Assembly (NCBI RefSeq): GCF_008638345.1 | Contig: NZ_VTVA01000001.1 | Location: forward strand, 248,001-312,000 | DNA from: Pseudomonas saliphila | GTDB lineage: Bacteria; Pseudomonadota; Gammaproteobacteria; Pseudomonadales; Pseudomonadaceae | DNA length: 64,000 nucleotides | Direction of reading: 5' to 3' | Shown: piece by piece, positions 63,224 to 64,000 of the stretch | How positions within the stretch are numbered: the stretch's first letter is position 1 | How the letters are laid out: each line of letters starts with the position of its first letter | The notes under the pieces: model-generated | What the model was told of the DNA's origin: nothing | What the model saw: the letters and a program-made list of their open reading frames with translations, nothing else | The model's database searches: none | Translations under genes and position numbers: made by a program

Positions 63224-63784
63224 ATGAAATTTTGCAGCCAATGCGGGGAGGCAGTCTCCGAGAGCATTCCAGCCGGCGATAACCGGGTCCGTTTCGTCTG
63301 CGTTCACTGCGAGACCGTCCACTACCAGAATCCGCGAATCGTCGCCGGATGCCTGGTGACCCATGAGCACCAGGTCTTGCTGTGCCGCCGTGCGATCGAG
63401 CCACGTCACGGCTTCTGGACCTTGCCTGCCGGTTTCATGGAGAACGGCGAGACCACCGAACAGGCCGCCCTGCGGGAGACCTGGGAGGAAGCCCGAGCCA
63501 GAGTAGAGGCGCAGCAGCTGTATATGCTGTTCAACCTGCCGCATATAAATCAGGTGTATGTGTTCTTCCGTGGGCGGCTGGCAGACATGAACTTCGCCGC
63601 CGGTGAAGAAAGCCTCGAGGTCGGGCTATTCAGTGAAGCCGACATTCCCTGGGATCAGCTGGCGTTTCCCACCATCAGCAAAACCCTGCGCCAGTATTAC
63701 GCCGATGTGCGCACCAGCGAATTTCCGGTGCGCATGCTCGACATAACCTGGCCGCCCCACCGACGCCCCGGCTCGATCGTATGA
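63224..63784 (+). CDS. Nudix hydrolase with N-terminal zinc ribbon
   Basis: 186 residues. A four-Cys zinc ribbon (CSQCG ... CVHC, residues 3-30) precedes the Nudix domain with GFMENGETTEQAALRETWEEA. NUDT-type proteins of this form hydrolyse NADH or other nucleotide diphosphates; the specificity cannot be fixed from sequence. ATG 63224 fits homologues (MKFCSQCG), although the only GAGG is 15 bases off; ATG 63185 is the alternative. The stop overlaps the L,D-transpeptidase start (ATGA). Confidence 0.88.
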   Translation: MKFCSQCGEAVSESIPAGDNRVRFVCVHCETVHYQNPRIVAGCLVTHEHQVLLCRRAIEPRHGFWTLPAGFMENGETTEQAALRETWEEARARVEAQQLYMLFNLPHINQVYVFFRGRLADMNFAAGEESLEVGLFSEADIPWDQLAFPTISKTLRQYYADVRTSEFPVRMLDITWPPHRRPGSIV

Positions 63785-64000
63785 CTCGACTGATAACGGC
63801 CCTGCTGGGGCTCCTGTTCGCGTCGTTGTGCCTGGCCAGCCCGCCACCCGTCGACAAGTTGCTGATTCACAAGCAGGAGCGCCGACTGGAAGTGATCAGC
63901 GACGGCAAGGTCATTCGTGAATACCGGGTGTCGCTCGGCAAGCAACCAGTCGGACACAAACGCCAGCGGGGCGATGAGCGGACCCCGGAAGGTATCTACA
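63781..64000 (+). CDS. L,D-transpeptidase (YkuD family), 5' part only
   Basis: 73 codons to the right edge. A signal peptide (MTRLITALLGLLFASLCLA) is followed by LLIHKQERRLEVISDGKVIREYRVSLG and a GHKRQRGDERTPEGIY segment, the start of the YkuD fold. The catalytic Cys-containing motif is beyond the edge. Probably a periplasmic peptidoglycan or lipoprotein cross-linker. Starts ATGA with the Nudix stop. Confidence 0.85.
   Translation, partial: MTRLITALLGLLFASLCLASPPPVDKLLIHKQERRLEVISDGKVIREYRVSLGKQPVGHKRQRGDERTPEGIY

Noticed and set aside
1-64000. CRISPR arrays, tRNA/rRNA genes, prophage genes
   Set aside because: No regularly spaced direct repeats, no cloverleaf or rRNA signatures and no phage structural genes were seen by reading.

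Overview
The window looks like a chromosomal segment from a gammaproteobacterium of the Pseudomonas lineage. It is fairly GC-rich and carries gene strings that are typical of pseudomonads: rpsP-rimM-trmD-rplS next to ffh, hom-thrC next to dsbC and xerD, purT, and recJ-yaeQ. From memory, many of these match the order around recJ and thrC-hom-dsbC-xerD, and the glycogen/trehalose block around PA2150-PA2165, of P. aeruginosa PAO1, but here the two blocks are joined. I could run no search, so the genus assignment is an inference. I see no rRNA, tRNA, CRISPR array, prophage or intact insertion sequence.

Layout. 1-7064: the 5' part of a globin-coupled diguanylate cyclase (cut by the left edge), a P-type cation ATPase, recJ, yaeQ and a CinA-type deamidase. 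7366-18947 (+): glgA-treZ-malQ-treY-DUF2934-glgX, mostly with ATGA-type overlaps, then a PIG-L deacetylase. 19293-23474 (+): a 55-residue acidic protein, a DUF72 protein, and ybhP-clsB-ybhN. 23430-33691 (-): glgB, treS-maltokinase, glgE, an SDR oxidoreductase, ku and an MgtC-like gene. 33867-37019: a run of small, mostly uncharacterised proteins around an AT-rich non-coding stretch. 37208-43379: a CoA transferase, a MITE-like palindrome abutting a 24-residue membrane microprotein, and opgG-orf-opgH. 43487-49762: an EEP-family protein, a cytochrome oxidase set (coxB, fused coxA/III, accessory membrane proteins) and an ExoD-like protein. 49868-58042 (-): thrC, hom, dsbC, xerD, rplS, trmD, rimM, rpsP, ffh. 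58199-64000: a CcsA-like protein, a CNNM/CBS protein, purT-DUF1289-gammaCA-nudL, and at the right edge a zinc-ribbon Nudix gene with the start of an L,D-transpeptidase.

How the genes work together. The two glucan clusters form a metabolic loop. GlgA extends glucan from nucleotide sugar. TreS with its fused maltokinase turns trehalose into maltose-1-phosphate, GlgE polymerises this, and GlgB branches it. GlgX and MalQ trim and recycle chains, and TreY plus TreZ release trehalose from chain ends. No glgC or glgP lies in the window. Around this loop sit genes for DNA end joining (ku), membrane lipid remodelling (clsB, ybhN), osmoregulated periplasmic glucans (opgG, opgH) and several small proteins. 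Five start regions have GAACTT-like/TCTGA-like element pairs that resemble AlgU/RpoE-type promoters, which fits a desiccation/osmotic-stress island. That common regulation is a hypothesis read from the sequence.
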